Positions 14,049-24,349 of a DNA stretch of 64,000 bases are shown here, one piece after another. The stretch's first letter is position 1. Each line of letters starts with the position of its first letter. The translations under genes and the position numbers were made by a program. This DNA is from Rotaria sp. Silwood1 (lineage: Eukaryota > Rotifera > Eurotatoria > Philodinida > Philodinidae). Location of the stretch: assembly GCA_905250075.1 (NCBI GenBank), contig CAJNOP010000033.1, forward strand, positions 363,654 to 427,653. Direction: 5' to 3'. A model generated the notes under the pieces. It had not been told where the DNA came from. It saw nothing but the letters and a program-made list of their open reading frames with translations, and searched no databases.

Positions 14049-14920
14049 TTAAGAAATCGGTCTAATTTGTACCATTGATCGACGAAGATAAAGTTTAATA
14101 ATATTTCTGATATCACGATCGAGTATAAGTGTAACAATTTTTTCAATTGCTACTGTAAACGATACTGTAACAATACCCATTCCGTAAAGAAAACGAATAT
14201 TAGTTAGTAAATAAAGTATTGTTGGTATAGCACCTAATGTATATATAGCAAATAAAATCATTATATTGCATAAAACTTCAAGATCACGATTTGAACGTCT
14301 TCTTGCTGTTACTATAAATACTCTGTATCTAGGATGTTTCATACAAATGTAAATATAAATATATATAGCAAATATTAATATTGCTGGAATTAAATAATAA
14401 GCAAGAACAGTATATATTACATGTAAAGTATATTTTTTTGGTACCCAACAAAGAGTAAATGGACGATAATGAATGTCATCAGTAAGAAGTGCTGGTAATG
14501 GTATTAATACAACTATAATCCATTGAATAAAAATAAGACTAATATGAGTTTTAAATGAAGTAATCCATGGATATTTAGTTGAAAGAATTGAAAAAAAAAA
14601 CGTGATGTAGCTTGAATTAAATAAGAATAAATAACAGCTGCAACTGCCATATAGCCAAAAAATCCACGCCATCGACATGATGTATCATTTATTTCCCATC
14701 GAATAAATAAAAGAAAAACATAGTTAACACATTGTACTATACAATAGAATATCGAGGAAATCGACGTATTACAAATTAATAGATGTGTTACTGTATGCAA
14801 ACGTTTTATATATATAACTAAGGTTAATATTAAGCATGCAACTATAAAAGCTACTAAAACAGCAACCAACGATACGGGAATAATTATTTGATAACTCTTC
14901 AATTCTTTCAATGATTCCAT
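14049..14920 (-). CDS. Rhodopsin-like GPCR, single exon, one-base frameshift
   Basis: Seven-transmembrane receptor of about 290 aa without introns. The first frame (start 14920) covers the N-terminus, TM1-TM3 and the conserved extracellular Cys (DTSCRWRGF); the second covers the rest to 14049, with the ECL2 Cys (FTLCWVPK) and TM4-TM7. The two frames meet at a run of ten A on the + strand (14591-14600); one extra base there would join ATSRFFF to SILSTKYPW. ATSRFF occupies the place of the DRY motif. The NPxxY motif of TM7 is not evident. Ligand unknown; I recall bdelloid receptors of this style as a large expanded group. The frameshift may be a homopolymer sequencing error or a recent inactivation. 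Confidence 0.8.
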
Positions 14921-15622
14921 TGTTGTTGAATGTATTTTATTGTATTTCTTTTATCATTAAAAAGATAAACTTGCAAAAGATTGGAACAAAAATCTTTCTT
15001 TTTCAAATGAATTTCATTATACTGATTCCAAATGTTTGAACTATGTTATAATTTATTCTCTTTTTTTATATCTAGCAAATTCTTCATCTTCACAATGGCA
15101 TAAAAATCAATATTCTCTTTTTACTCAATGCCTATATTGCCAGAAAAGTTATTTTCTTTTAACTGTTGAACATATTTTTATCAATTTTTATGATTTATTA
15201 ACTGACAGATATATTACGAGCCAATAGAATATATCTAAGTGAAACGCACTTTCATCGAACATAGCTGTAATCTTTTATTATATTATGTCGAGACATATTT
15301 TGATCATTTTTTTGAATAAAAACTGTGTATTGGAAGTAATTCTTCATGTTGTATCTAATCGACAGTATTGATATAAATAATAAAAATTACTTTTATCTGG
15401 CTTAGTGACATAACAAACATTAAAATTTATGGCATTATGTTTTTGCAGATCTACAAAAAAAAATCCTTCAGAACTGATTATTTTCATTCTAATTGAATTG
15501 AATAAATCTAATCAAGTTGTATTAATAGAAAAAATTATGCTTTACATAATGTGCTGTCTGCTGAATATTTGGAAAAAGAGAAATGAGCAAATGAGTAGTC
15601 ATTGCAACGATCAAGGGATTGT
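14921..15622. other. Intergenic, nothing recognised
   Basis: AT-rich DNA between the GPCR start and the first hAT-like terminus. Short open frames here have no family features. Confidence 0.5.
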
Positions 15623-15740
15623 CAGAACTAGGGGTGGCACTTTAACTTTATTTTACTTTAATAAAGTAAAGTAAAGTAAAGTGAAGTATCTCTAACTTTA
15701 CCGAACAAGTAAGAAGTAAAAGAAGATAAAGTAAAGTATG
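15623..15740 (+). mobile_element. Solo hAT-like terminus with palindromic (TAAAG)n
   Basis: Begins CAGAACTAGGGGTGGCAC, resembling hAT terminal repeats, and runs directly into ACTTT units followed head-to-head by AAAGT units (about 15640-15682), then degenerate AAAGT copies to 15739. I found no matching opposite end, so it is called a terminus only. Assignment rests on resemblance to the better-preserved hAT ends at 18427, 18533 and 24445. Confidence 0.45.
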
Positions 15741-15844
15741 TAGTTGATGGTTATTGATTTATTAGTTTATAATCAGACATTAATCACATTCTAATACATC
15801 AAAAGTTGTGTCGAATTACAGATCGAAGGCTCCGAAAAATTTGA

Positions 15845-15930
15845 GGGTGTGGGTGTGGATACGGATGTACGTCTGGTCGAACTGAAGACTCACCCATATC
15901 TACCCAACCCCACCCACACCCACCCACACA
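15845..15930. repeat. Short head-to-head GGGTGT / CCCACA repeat
   Basis: A G-rich arm (GGGTGTGGGTGTGG, 15845-15858) is followed 32 bp later by a C-rich arm of CCCACA/CCCACC units (15891-15930), so the two are inverted copies. It is a small version of the block at 22905-23130 with the same orientation. Confidence 0.75.
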
Positions 15931-16207
15931 CTAAGCCAAAGACTATCTTTCAAAAAAATAAGCATTATGATCGTCACTGTCTTGAATTCTCATCAAGAAC
16001 AATTGCTTTTTCAAATATTTTAGGAATATTATTTTCATCACAATGTAATAAAAAAAATAAAAATCATATTCAATCAATAATAAAGAATACTTTTTCTCAT
16101 AAGGATTTTTCTTATATCAATTGATACTATGACTTTTTTCTGATAAATTCTTGGAATTATAATTTATTCCCTAGGAGGAAAAAATTCTTCTAAAAATTTC
16201 CTTTTTT

Positions 16208-17324
16208 TCATAAAAAGCGATAAATAACTTGACGGTAACGTTCTTGAAGTAGGTCGTATCCTATAAACTCATAAGCTTGTCTCAATAAATCACAAAAATG
16301 AATAATTTTCGCTCGTTTACTTTTTAAGTCAAACTGATCATTAAAAAAAAGAATATCTTTTAAATTTTGATCAATATTTAAAAATACATCTTTATCTGCC
16401 AATATGTCAAGTAATTCACCAAAAGCAAAGATTTGTAGTTTTATTATAATAAATATACTGTAATAATTTTAAAAAAATTCTTTTATTTTCTCAGAAATCC
16501 AAAATTAACTTTCCCAGTGATTTTCTTTTCCTTTTAGATTTTTAAAAATCTTGTCGANNNNNNNNNNNNNNNNNNNNNNNNNNNNNNNNNNNNNNNNNNN
16601 NNNNNNNNNNNNNNNNNNNNNNNNNNNNNNNNNNNNNNNNNNNNNNNNNNNNNNNNNNNNNNNNNNNNNNNNNNNNNNNNNNNNNNNNNNNNNNNNNNNN
16701 NNNNNNNNNNNNNNNNNNNNNNNNNNNNNNNNNNNNNNNNNNNNNNNNNNNNNNNNNNNNNNNNNNNNNNNNNNNNNNNNNNNNNNNNNNNNNNNNNNNN
16801 NNNNNNNNNNNNNNNNNNNNNNNNNNNNNNNNNNNNNNNNNNNNNNNNNNNNNNNNNNNNNNNNNNNNNNNNNNNNNNNNNNNNNNNNNNNNNNNNNNNN
16901 NNNNNNNNNNNNNNNNNNNNNNNNNNNNNNNNNNNNNNNNNNNNNNNNNNNNNNNNNNNNNNNNNNNNNNNNNNNNNNNNNNNNNNNNNNNNNNNNNNNN
17001 NNNNNNNNNNNNNNNNNNNNNNNNNNNNNNNNNNNNNNNNNNNNNNNNNNNNNNNNNNNNNNNNNNNNNNNNNNNNNNNNNNNNNNNNNNNNNNNNNNNN
17101 NNNNNNNNNNNNNNNNNNNNNNNNNNNNNNNNNNNNNNNNNNNNNNNNNNNNNNNNNNNNNNNNNNNNNNNNNNNNNNNNNNNNNNNNNNNNNNNNNNNN
17201 NNNNNNGAAATATCTAATAGCTTTAAAAAACCTCGTAATGGTAAAGTTTTAATTATTTGTTTAATTCGATCCGATTGAAAGTTATTTGTATCGATGAAGT
17301 TGAAGATGGAGTGAAAGTAGGGAT
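16208..17324 (-). CDS. Unrecognised gene, partly in the assembly gap
   Basis: Two coding-looking pieces on the minus strand flank the run of N. The downstream piece (about 16465 to the stop at 16208) is open from an acceptor-like TTACAG and reads through KLQIFAFGELLDIL and CDLLRQAYEFIGYDLLQERY to its stop. The upstream piece (17324 to the gap edge at 17207) reads through SDRIKQIIKTLPLRGFLKLL. Both look like soluble helical protein with codon use matching neighbouring genes. I do not recognise a family and cannot show that the two pieces belong to one gene; the missing 649 bases would decide that. Confidence 0.35.
16558..17206. other. Assembly gap (649 N)
   Basis: Unresolved bases. The gap sits in repeat-rich DNA next to AT-palindromic repeats, which probably caused the assembly break. 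Confidence 1.
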
Positions 17325-17354
17325 CTCAATATGTGTCTACCTTTCATTTAGTTT

Positions 17355-17540
17355 ATGCGTAAATTAAGTGGTAAGTAATTTATATTTATTGTAAATATAA
17401 ATTATTTCGTTACAAAGTTTATATTACAAATCAATATGAATTCTAATAATTTACAACGATTTGTAAATATAAATTTTGCAACAAAATAATTTACATTTAT
17501 AATAAATATAAATTTCTTACAATTCATATTTATTATAAGG
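17355..17540. repeat. AT-rich array of self-complementary units
   Basis: Repeated variants of TTTATATTTATTGTAAATAT, each able to fold on itself, separated by TTACAA/TTGTAA spacers. The array ends next to the hAT N-terminal relic at 17595-17865, so it may be the subterminal repeat region of that element, but no terminus or target duplication was identified. Confidence 0.6.
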
Positions 17541-17594
17541 TAAACGGTAAATGACGCCCCAAAGTAAAAGTGATTTATTATGATAATAATGATA

Positions 17595-17865
17595 TTGTTT
17601 CCGAGTTCAGTGCTGAAAAATATTTATCAACATGTTGTTTAAAACATTTTTCACCACTCATCGTATTGTAAACTTGATTACTAGTACATTTGAAACCACT
17701 ATGAAATTCAGGAATTCTTTCTAACTGATGATTACTTAATTATACTGAATAACCAAATACTCTTCACCATCTAACAGCAGGTGAAGATCCGTTCTTTATT
17801 ATTTGATATTTCGATCTTTCAGTCAGTAATCGATATTTAATCGTTGCAGTATCGAATGAACTCAT
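17595..17865 (-). pseudogene. Decayed hAT transposase N-terminus (BED-finger-like)
   Basis: Reading from an ATG at 17865 the minus strand gives MSSFDTATIKYRLLTERSKY, then GSSPAVRW, a stop, RVFGYSV, a second stop, LERIPEFHSGFKCTSNQVYN and SGEKCFKQHVDKYF. The order of a tryptophan/valine-phenylalanine segment, a Cys pair region and a downstream Cys/His resembles the BED zinc finger that opens many hAT transposases, with one of the Cys/His positions apparently lost. At least two in-frame stops show it is dead. No transposase core follows downstream, so it is a fragment. Confidence 0.5.
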
Positions 17866-18328
17866 AATATATGACGGCAGATTAAAATATCGAAGATAGA
17901 AAACTCAATGAAATAATTGAAACTAGAAAATTTAACTAAAAAATTTGAAGAAACTGGAACATTGGCATGTTTTTAAACTTTTATATGAAGTATGCTGTAC
18001 AAAACTACGGTCATTTATGAAACTATTTGGAAGAGGAATATATGAATATACTTAACAAAAAAACTGAATTTTTCTCTTATATAATTCTGCATCATTGTGA
18101 AATGCTTTTTCTTTCCTCTTCAAATCATCTGTATGTTTCTATGCGAAATATAAATGGATTATATGATATCCAATATAATAATTAAAAATTGTTCCAACTA
18201 GGTACAATGCCAAAAGTTATGATAGTCAGTTTATTGCGATATCAATTACAATTGCTCATAATATCAACATATCAAAATTATTTACTAGAAAATCTGTTTC
18301 AAATAACTGTCTCGAGAAAAAAGAATAA

Positions 18329-18427
18329 CAGGGCAAAAATATTTTGCCCTGCCCTGCCCTGGCACGCCCTGCAGGGCAGGGCGAAAAATAAAAAAACTTG
18401 CCCTGCCCTGCCCTGTGACGGTCTCTG
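18329..18427 (-). mobile_element. Solo hAT-like terminus with (GCCCT)n palindromes
   Basis: On the minus strand this begins CAGAGACCGTCACAGGGC and continues as tandem GGGCA units, then inverted GCCCT units. It is a GC-rich island in AT-rich DNA. The CAGAG start is shared with the terminus at 24445. Opposite end and target duplication not found. Confidence 0.5.
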
Positions 18428-18532
18428 GTATGTGCTTTACTTGCCAGAAATAGCTATTCACATGACCCGGTTTTCTCGTAATAACTGATGACCGGGGGGG
18501 GGAGCGGGTAGCGCCGCGAAGATCCCTGTACT

Positions 18533-19659
18533 CAGGGATGCCAGATCAAAATCTTACAAATCGGAATTCATTTGCCTGAATTCGGAAAATTTCGGAAAAA
18601 ATATCTGACTAATTCGGAAAAAAATTCGGAAAGTAGTGGTTTCAAGCTTTTTGACGCTCAAGTTGATTTTTTAGTAAAAAAAAGCTTTCGCAGTTTGGTT
18701 ATCCTCTCTGTAAATATATTTCATCAACATTAAAACAAATATATTAAATGTAGTATTATTAGAAAATATCATTTTCAAGAAGAGACAGTTAATACACGAA
18801 AAAAGAACTCAAAATAAACTGTCTATACATGTATGTATATCTACAATTCAAAACATTTATTGAAAAAGAAACTAAAGTTCATTTACTAAGACGTTTTTCG
18901 AACAAACTTTTCATTTTAGGCTATTTTTTTCAATAGTTCCTCTGGAGTAAACGAAAGTGATAAACATTTGTACAAGGAATATCGGAATTATTTCTGATTA
19001 ATAACTCAGATTTCATCAATTCGATATCCATTCAATTTCGATAATCAGATCATAAGTTAATCATGTGACTGAATATTGATTCAAGAAAAGAACTGCTACA
19101 TGGAATAGAAAATACATAGGTAACAATTAGTTTCAAACTCGGTACTGTCTTTGGGTCAATATTTAAAAAATATGAACATAAGTGATCAAATTGAACGCAT
19201 TCATTTGCTCTTGCACCAATATTCAACAATCTTTCTAAAATATAACCATTAAAAAGTAAAACAATATCCTTATTGTTATTTAGATTACGCTTTCTAGAGA
19301 TACTAGTCATTCATATGACTTATTCGAAAACCAAACATTGATTGAAGCTATTTTGAGAAATCTTAGATGAAATTTGAAAAAATGCTTATCATATTGCATC
19401 TTCTCTCCCTTCCCTTCTTGTCTGTCAGAATAAAATCAATTACTAATGATTACAGGATAGTAAAGATGGCGCAATATGAAATCTATCAAAAGTTCTATCG
19501 AAAATTGTAATGCAAAAAGAAATTTTTAAAAAATACTGCGATTCAAAAAAATTCGGAAAAATCTCAAGAATTCGGATGAATTCGGAAAGTCGGAAAGCAG
19601 TCTGAAAAACTTAGAAAATTCGGAAATTTCCGAAAAATTCGGATGATCTGGCAACCCTG
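18533..19659 (-). mobile_element. Non-autonomous hAT transposon with intact ends and 8-bp target duplication
   Basis: The left end reads CAGGGATGCCAGATC; the right end, read from the other strand, is CAGGGTTGCCAGATC (14 of 15 identical). The element is flanked on both sides by the same 8 bp, CCTGTACT (18525-18532 and 19660-19667), the duplication length typical of hAT elements. Subterminal regions on both sides carry many AATTCGGAAA motifs. Inside, on the minus strand, is a remnant of the transposase dimerisation domain (19050-19310). At 1127 bp it is too short to encode a full transposase, so it was probably mobilised in trans. The perfect duplication suggests a fairly recent insertion. Confidence 0.93.
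19050..19310 (-). pseudogene. hAT transposase C-terminal dimerisation domain remnant
   Basis: An 86-codon open frame containing FDHLCSYF and ending in TYVFSIPCSSSFLESIFSHM. The SIPCSSSFLESIFS stretch matches the hallmark of hAT dimerisation domains (iPaSSa..ERvFS). It lies within the hAT element 18533-19659 and lacks the DDE core and zinc finger, so it is a leftover of an internally deleted autonomous copy. Confidence 0.75.
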
Positions 19660-19716
19660 CCTGTACTCCCCCTCGGGAAAAAGTCAAGTCTCGTAAAATT
19701 TTTCCACTTTTTTGAC

Positions 19717-19810
19717 AAAATATAGGAAAAATAGGAAAATCAATCGAAATATAGGACAAAATATAGGATTTTTCAAAAAAATAGGAATTATAGGATGAAT
19801 CGGAGCCCAG
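19717..19810. repeat. ATAGGA-rich subterminal-like repeat
   Basis: At least six ATAGGA copies spaced irregularly, ending in GGATGAATCGGAGCCCAG. This is the layout of a transposon end with subterminal motifs (reverse: CTGGGCTCCGATTCATCC). If so, the hAT at 18533-19659 is nested next to or inside an older element, whose left end I could not find. Confidence 0.4.
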
Positions 19811-20913
19811 CGTAAATGATCCAAAATTTCTTGTGTTGCTCTTAAGAGCTTTATTTAAAACGAGAGAACATCCTAATCAAACTCTTCATTCTTAAACACT
19901 AAACAAACAATCAACAGGAACTCTAAAACATTTTGAGAAGTGTCCTCTTTTACAATAAGATATCTTTCAAATCAGTATTCATAACTTTCATTTGATTTCA
20001 TCCACGAGAAGGAAAAGTATTCTAAGCCGAAAGAAAAAAAAAGTAGCCATGAATGAAAAAAAAAAGATTTCTCTTTGCAAGAAAGTAGCTGATTTTCCTT
20101 GAAAACTGAAGTGAAAGTGTTTTGTTTTTATTGTAAACACTGATTTTTTCTTAAAATATTTAAACAAAACTTACTCTTTCGAAGAAAAGCGATAATTCTC
20201 TTTGAAAAATAGAAAAACTTTCTTTTGTATATGTTTTTCTAATATATTCCTTCTACAAAAAAAAAAAAAAGAAAAAAAAAAGAAAAGAAAAATTCGTTAA
20301 ACGATAAACAACAAAATATTTTAGGGAGAAAGACTAAACACAATAGAAAGTTTAGAAAAGGAAAATCTTGACCATCGCTTCCTGATTCTATGATTTGTCA
20401 GTATTATTTAAATACGAAACGGGCTCCTGAATAAACCATGGCATATATAATTAGATTCTATACCCTGAAAGATTCTTTTCAGCTCTCTAAAATAAAGCCA
20501 GGATTCACATTAGATTGGCAGATTTCATTAGATTCTGACATCCTTATGCCAACGAAGAAAAATTGGATCTAGATCAATCCTTGAGTCTTAATCGATTTGT
20601 AAATAGCTTTATAGGAGTGTGCTCGAACTTGTCACAATGTATTGCAGCTGACTATAGTTCAGTAGAATCCATTGCAATCTATCAAGGAAAGTCAAAATAC
20701 AACATAAACCACTAAGTATTACAATAACATAAAATTGATGGAGGAAACGTAGATTCTGATGGGTCTTAAAAAGGCCCAGAATTCATCGTGATATGCCACA
20801 CGTTATCGAGGCACAAGCATCTGATAGAGAAGTATCTCTAAGTGTTAAATCATTTTTTTTTGACCAATAGAGTGTTCATTTGATGAGTCTTAATATGTAA
20901 TTAAAAAAGTCTA
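19811..20913. other. Intergenic, nothing recognised
   Basis: AT-rich DNA with A-rich runs (20260-20290). No coding exon, RNA gene or clear repeat end seen. Confidence 0.45.
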
Positions 20914-21364
20914 GAATAATTCGCTTATCCAAGTTTTCATACTTGAAATATCAAAACTTTATTGGATTTTGAATGAAAAACTGTGTCTTCCTCAAAATAC
21001 TCAGATAATTGACTTTCGAGTTTATGCTTCAAGCTTTTGATACAACAAACTTTCAATGATATTAGTTAATTGGGCAAACTGTAGCTTTTCTAGTATCTTC
21101 TATCCTAAAATTTCAATACATGGATTAAATTTACTTATACTTATAAGAATATTTCAAATATTTAATATCTCAGGATAGATGATACCAGAAAAGTTACATT
21201 TGTCCAATGAACTAATTTAATTGAGAACATCATTCATGAAAAGTTTAAAGCGAAAAGTTGAAAATCAATTTTTCCAGAAACATAATGGGTAAAACAGTTT
21301 TCATCGAAAAACTCAATAGAATGTCAATATCATGAGAAAGAAGACTTAGAAAACAAACTCGTTC
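20914..21364. mobile_element. TA-flanked foldback MITE
   Basis: Nearly the whole element is a large inverted repeat. Best-matching stretch: 21057-21110 (TTAGTTAATTGGGCAAA ... TTTTCTAGTATC) against the complement of 21170-21226. Outward similarity continues to TA dinucleotides at 20912-20913 and 21365-21366 (ends AGAATAATTCG and AGAACGAGTTTG). No coding capacity. TA flanks suggest a Tc1/mariner-type mobiliser (inference). Confidence 0.65.
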
Positions 21365-22904
21365 TAAACCTTTCTATCATTCATTGAAACTCATCAAAGT
21401 AACACTGTGTTAGCCAAAAAGTGGTGTGATACTTGAAGATGCTTCCTCAAGAATGTTCTAGACTTGTTTTTTCTTCTTAGTCACAAATTCTGAGGCCACT
21501 TTTCTCTTTTTCTTCCTTCGTTTCTCTGCATTCATTAGAATTAGTCTTTTTCATCTTCTTTTTAATACACTAGAAATAATTTATCGTACAATTGAGCAGA
21601 TTTCATGGAAATTGATGAATATTCAGGTTCCGCTCTTTCTTCCTTGAAATGGTCGTTTTACACTCTGAAAAATTAGATTTTATACTAAACCTTTCTAAGC
21701 TCATCCTGAATTCTTTCAAGCTTTGCTTAGTCTCACATGAATGTACTCATAGTCATAACTCGAAGTGGAGACCAGTGCGACATCGGAAGATGTTTTCTTG
21801 CCAATAGACTATGGCTAATGACACAAGTCTCATCTCAAAAGCTTTTTATCGTCTAGAGAGATTCCTATGTGAACTATTTAATTAATTATAGTATCTTACT
21901 TGATTCATCAAAGTAATAAGTTGTAAGATAAGTTGATCTTGTCAAAGATCATCACATTACCATAATTAAATATATTTGGATATTCTTCATGTTTTATTAT
22001 TTTATGCATAAAGAGAAAAGATAATTTTGTACTTTAACAAATAAAAGAAAAACTTATTTTAGAATAACTTTGTTTTTCATAATTAGTAAGTACTTACTTT
22101 GAATATTTCAATTTTCTTCAGAATGATTCATTGTATTATAATTTCGGATTCTAATGAGAATGAACTTGGATCAATATTAATAGGCTAAATTTGATATATT
22201 AAATCATCACCATCAAATAATTTTAAGAAATTCCATAATCTATTTGCCTATATACTTTTATTGAACAAAAATAAAAGTTCAAATTATGGAAGCACTAATT
22301 CCTGGCTTTTAACACTAAACATCGTTTATCCTTAATACTTAGTACTGTCAATTGCAACCGACTCTTCAAGTCATGTCGACTTAAATGTGATTGTTCTATC
22401 TGACGTCTTCGTTGTAGTCATACGTTTATCAACAAATTGTTTTTATTTTTCAATTAATAAACGAACTTGTGGAGTTTGTTCATCTTCCTATATTAAATAA
22501 AAATTTAAATAAAGAAAAATTAAAAATTCGTTTATCCTGTTAAATATTATACTAAATTGTTTGACAAATGCTTGATACATACCGCTTATAAATTTATCTT
22601 TTAATGAACTAATATTTTCATATATCAACATATGCATACCTAAATATTTGTTTATTGAAAAAAAAACATCTTTTCTTATTTGTACAGACTAAAATAAATA
22701 ATTTGAAATTGTTGTTGTTGCCCAATAAGAATATTTCCCGATCCGTGGTTTAGTCTAGTCTGTTAACATATATATATGGGTCATCCAATCAATGTAGAAA
22801 TCGATATCCACTAATGCACTTAATTCGAATAGAAGGTCAGAAAAAACAAATTTAATAAAAACGTATAGAAACAACAGATATATTTACCTATATATTTTGT
22901 TTTC
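21365..22904. other. Intergenic, nothing recognised
   Basis: AT-rich DNA without a supportable gene. Short pieces of open frame occur, none with a motif. Confidence 0.45.
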
Positions 22905-23130
22905 GGGTGTGGGTGGGTGTGGGGTGCGGGTGTGGGTGTAGGGTGGGTGTGTGTGTGTGGGTGTGTGGGTGTGGGTGTGGGGTGTGAGTGTTGGTATTGT
23001 TTCGTCCCCATACACCCACACTCAAACCTACAACCCACAGCCACAGCCACAGCCACACTGACACCCACACCCACCCACACCCCACCCACACCCACCCACA
23101 CCCCACCCACACCCACCCACACCCACACCC
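22905..23130. repeat. Head-to-head TGTGGG / CCCACA block (telomere-like)
   Basis: On the + strand 22905-22990 is G-rich (units of GGGTGT and GGGTGG) and 23006-23130 is C-rich (CCCACA, CCCACC, plus CCACAG units), so G-rich strands of the two halves point towards each other. A short unique-looking spacer (TTGGTATTGTTTCGTCCCC) separates them. The unit resembles the TGTGGG repeat reported for bdelloid telomeres. Alternatives: fused telomere tracts, or transposon termini expanded by slippage, as at 15845-15930. Open frames through it on both strands are low-complexity Gly/Val or His/Pro/Thr products and are not genes. Confidence 0.85.
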
Positions 23131-24349
23131 TCATGATTTTGTTAGCAAATTGATACAACCTTCAGTAGTTTTCAAAAAATCACATTTTATCGCGGTAAAT
23201 CAGACAAATACTGCGGAACGAGTATTAAAGATAGTTATAGGAAATCAATAGCCTTACCATTCTGAAGAGAAGATGAGCACAAATTTTCATAGTTATCATT
23301 ATCTACTTGTCATGTTTCTCAATTTTAGTTAAATTAAATGATTCCAAATCCTTTTTTTCTGTAGCAGATTTAGCACTGATTGAATTCTGTTTCTCTTCTG
23401 ATTCCGATACTTTGAGTGACATGGTGATCTGGCATAAGAAATTCAATGAAAATATTGTTGAACAAAAATCAGATATCTTCCCCAAGTTGACTATCTTAGC
23501 ATTGTTTTTATTTTGTCTACGTATCATCAATGTTCAGTTCGTAAACTCTTAATTAGTAATGAAACTTTTCAACGCACGTGGATACCTTTGAAATTGTCAA
23601 TACCCACAGACATCACAAACTTTCTAAAGCACGGTGTAGCATTCCTTAACTTTTTGCTAAGCGGTGACAAAAGTATAAGCATATATGAAATTAAATTTTC
23701 TGATGCTGTGACGAATACAGATCTAGTCTTTATAAAAGAAGTGATGCAAAAAGTTGATTCTAGGTTCAGTAACATCATACATTTTTAATTAATTAGGAAT
23801 CGATAATGAATTGACTTTGATTTGATTTTTATTGTAATCGATTCGCTACCAACTGAAAATCGATAAAAGAATAATGATTTTAGTCATTTAAAATGGATAT
23901 TTTCTAACTTTTACATGAATTATTTTTTTACATGAAAGTGTGTCCGCAGTTTTTACAGGTAAGTATTGTAGCTGTCTCTTTAATGAAGTTACTTGCTTAT
24001 TCAGAACGATGCCAATTTTCGCCGAGCAAGTTTGACTAGAAATCGATCGTTCTTTAGAGGAAACGTTTTGTAAGTGAACTGAAAACTATGCTTTTTTATA
24101 CTCTGGCTAACTAGAACTACCCTTGGAAATAAACAGTCTTTGTTCTACCCTTAGTTTCACATGCTCTCAATTATAAAGAAGCATGATACTGTTGTTTAGT
24201 TGGAAAGCTGACAATTCTCATGGACTTCTCAATTAGAGACTTTTCAATGTAGTGATGTAGATTGAATCCAGTGACTAATTCGACTTGTTATGAAGACTAT
24301 TACTTCTTTCTATGGTATTTTTATCATGATATTGACGTGAAAAAAATAC
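23131..24349. other. Intergenic; open stretches of unknown meaning
   Basis: Overlapping open stretches occur on both strands at 23303-23790, with no recognisable domain and no splice-supported model. They could be remnants of an element linked to the flanking repeats. No gene is called. Confidence 0.4.

Noticed and set aside
16551-17252. Long open frame on the + strand
   Set aside because: It consists almost entirely of the N gap and carries no sequence information.
22820-23251. Several overlapping open frames on both strands (Gly/Val/Trp-rich and His/Pro/Thr-rich)
   Set aside because: They are translations of the GGGTGT/CCCACA simple repeats and occur in several frames at once.
23303-23790. 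Overlapping open frames on both strands as a possible gene
   Set aside because: No motif, no splice-supported model, and both strands are open to a similar extent.
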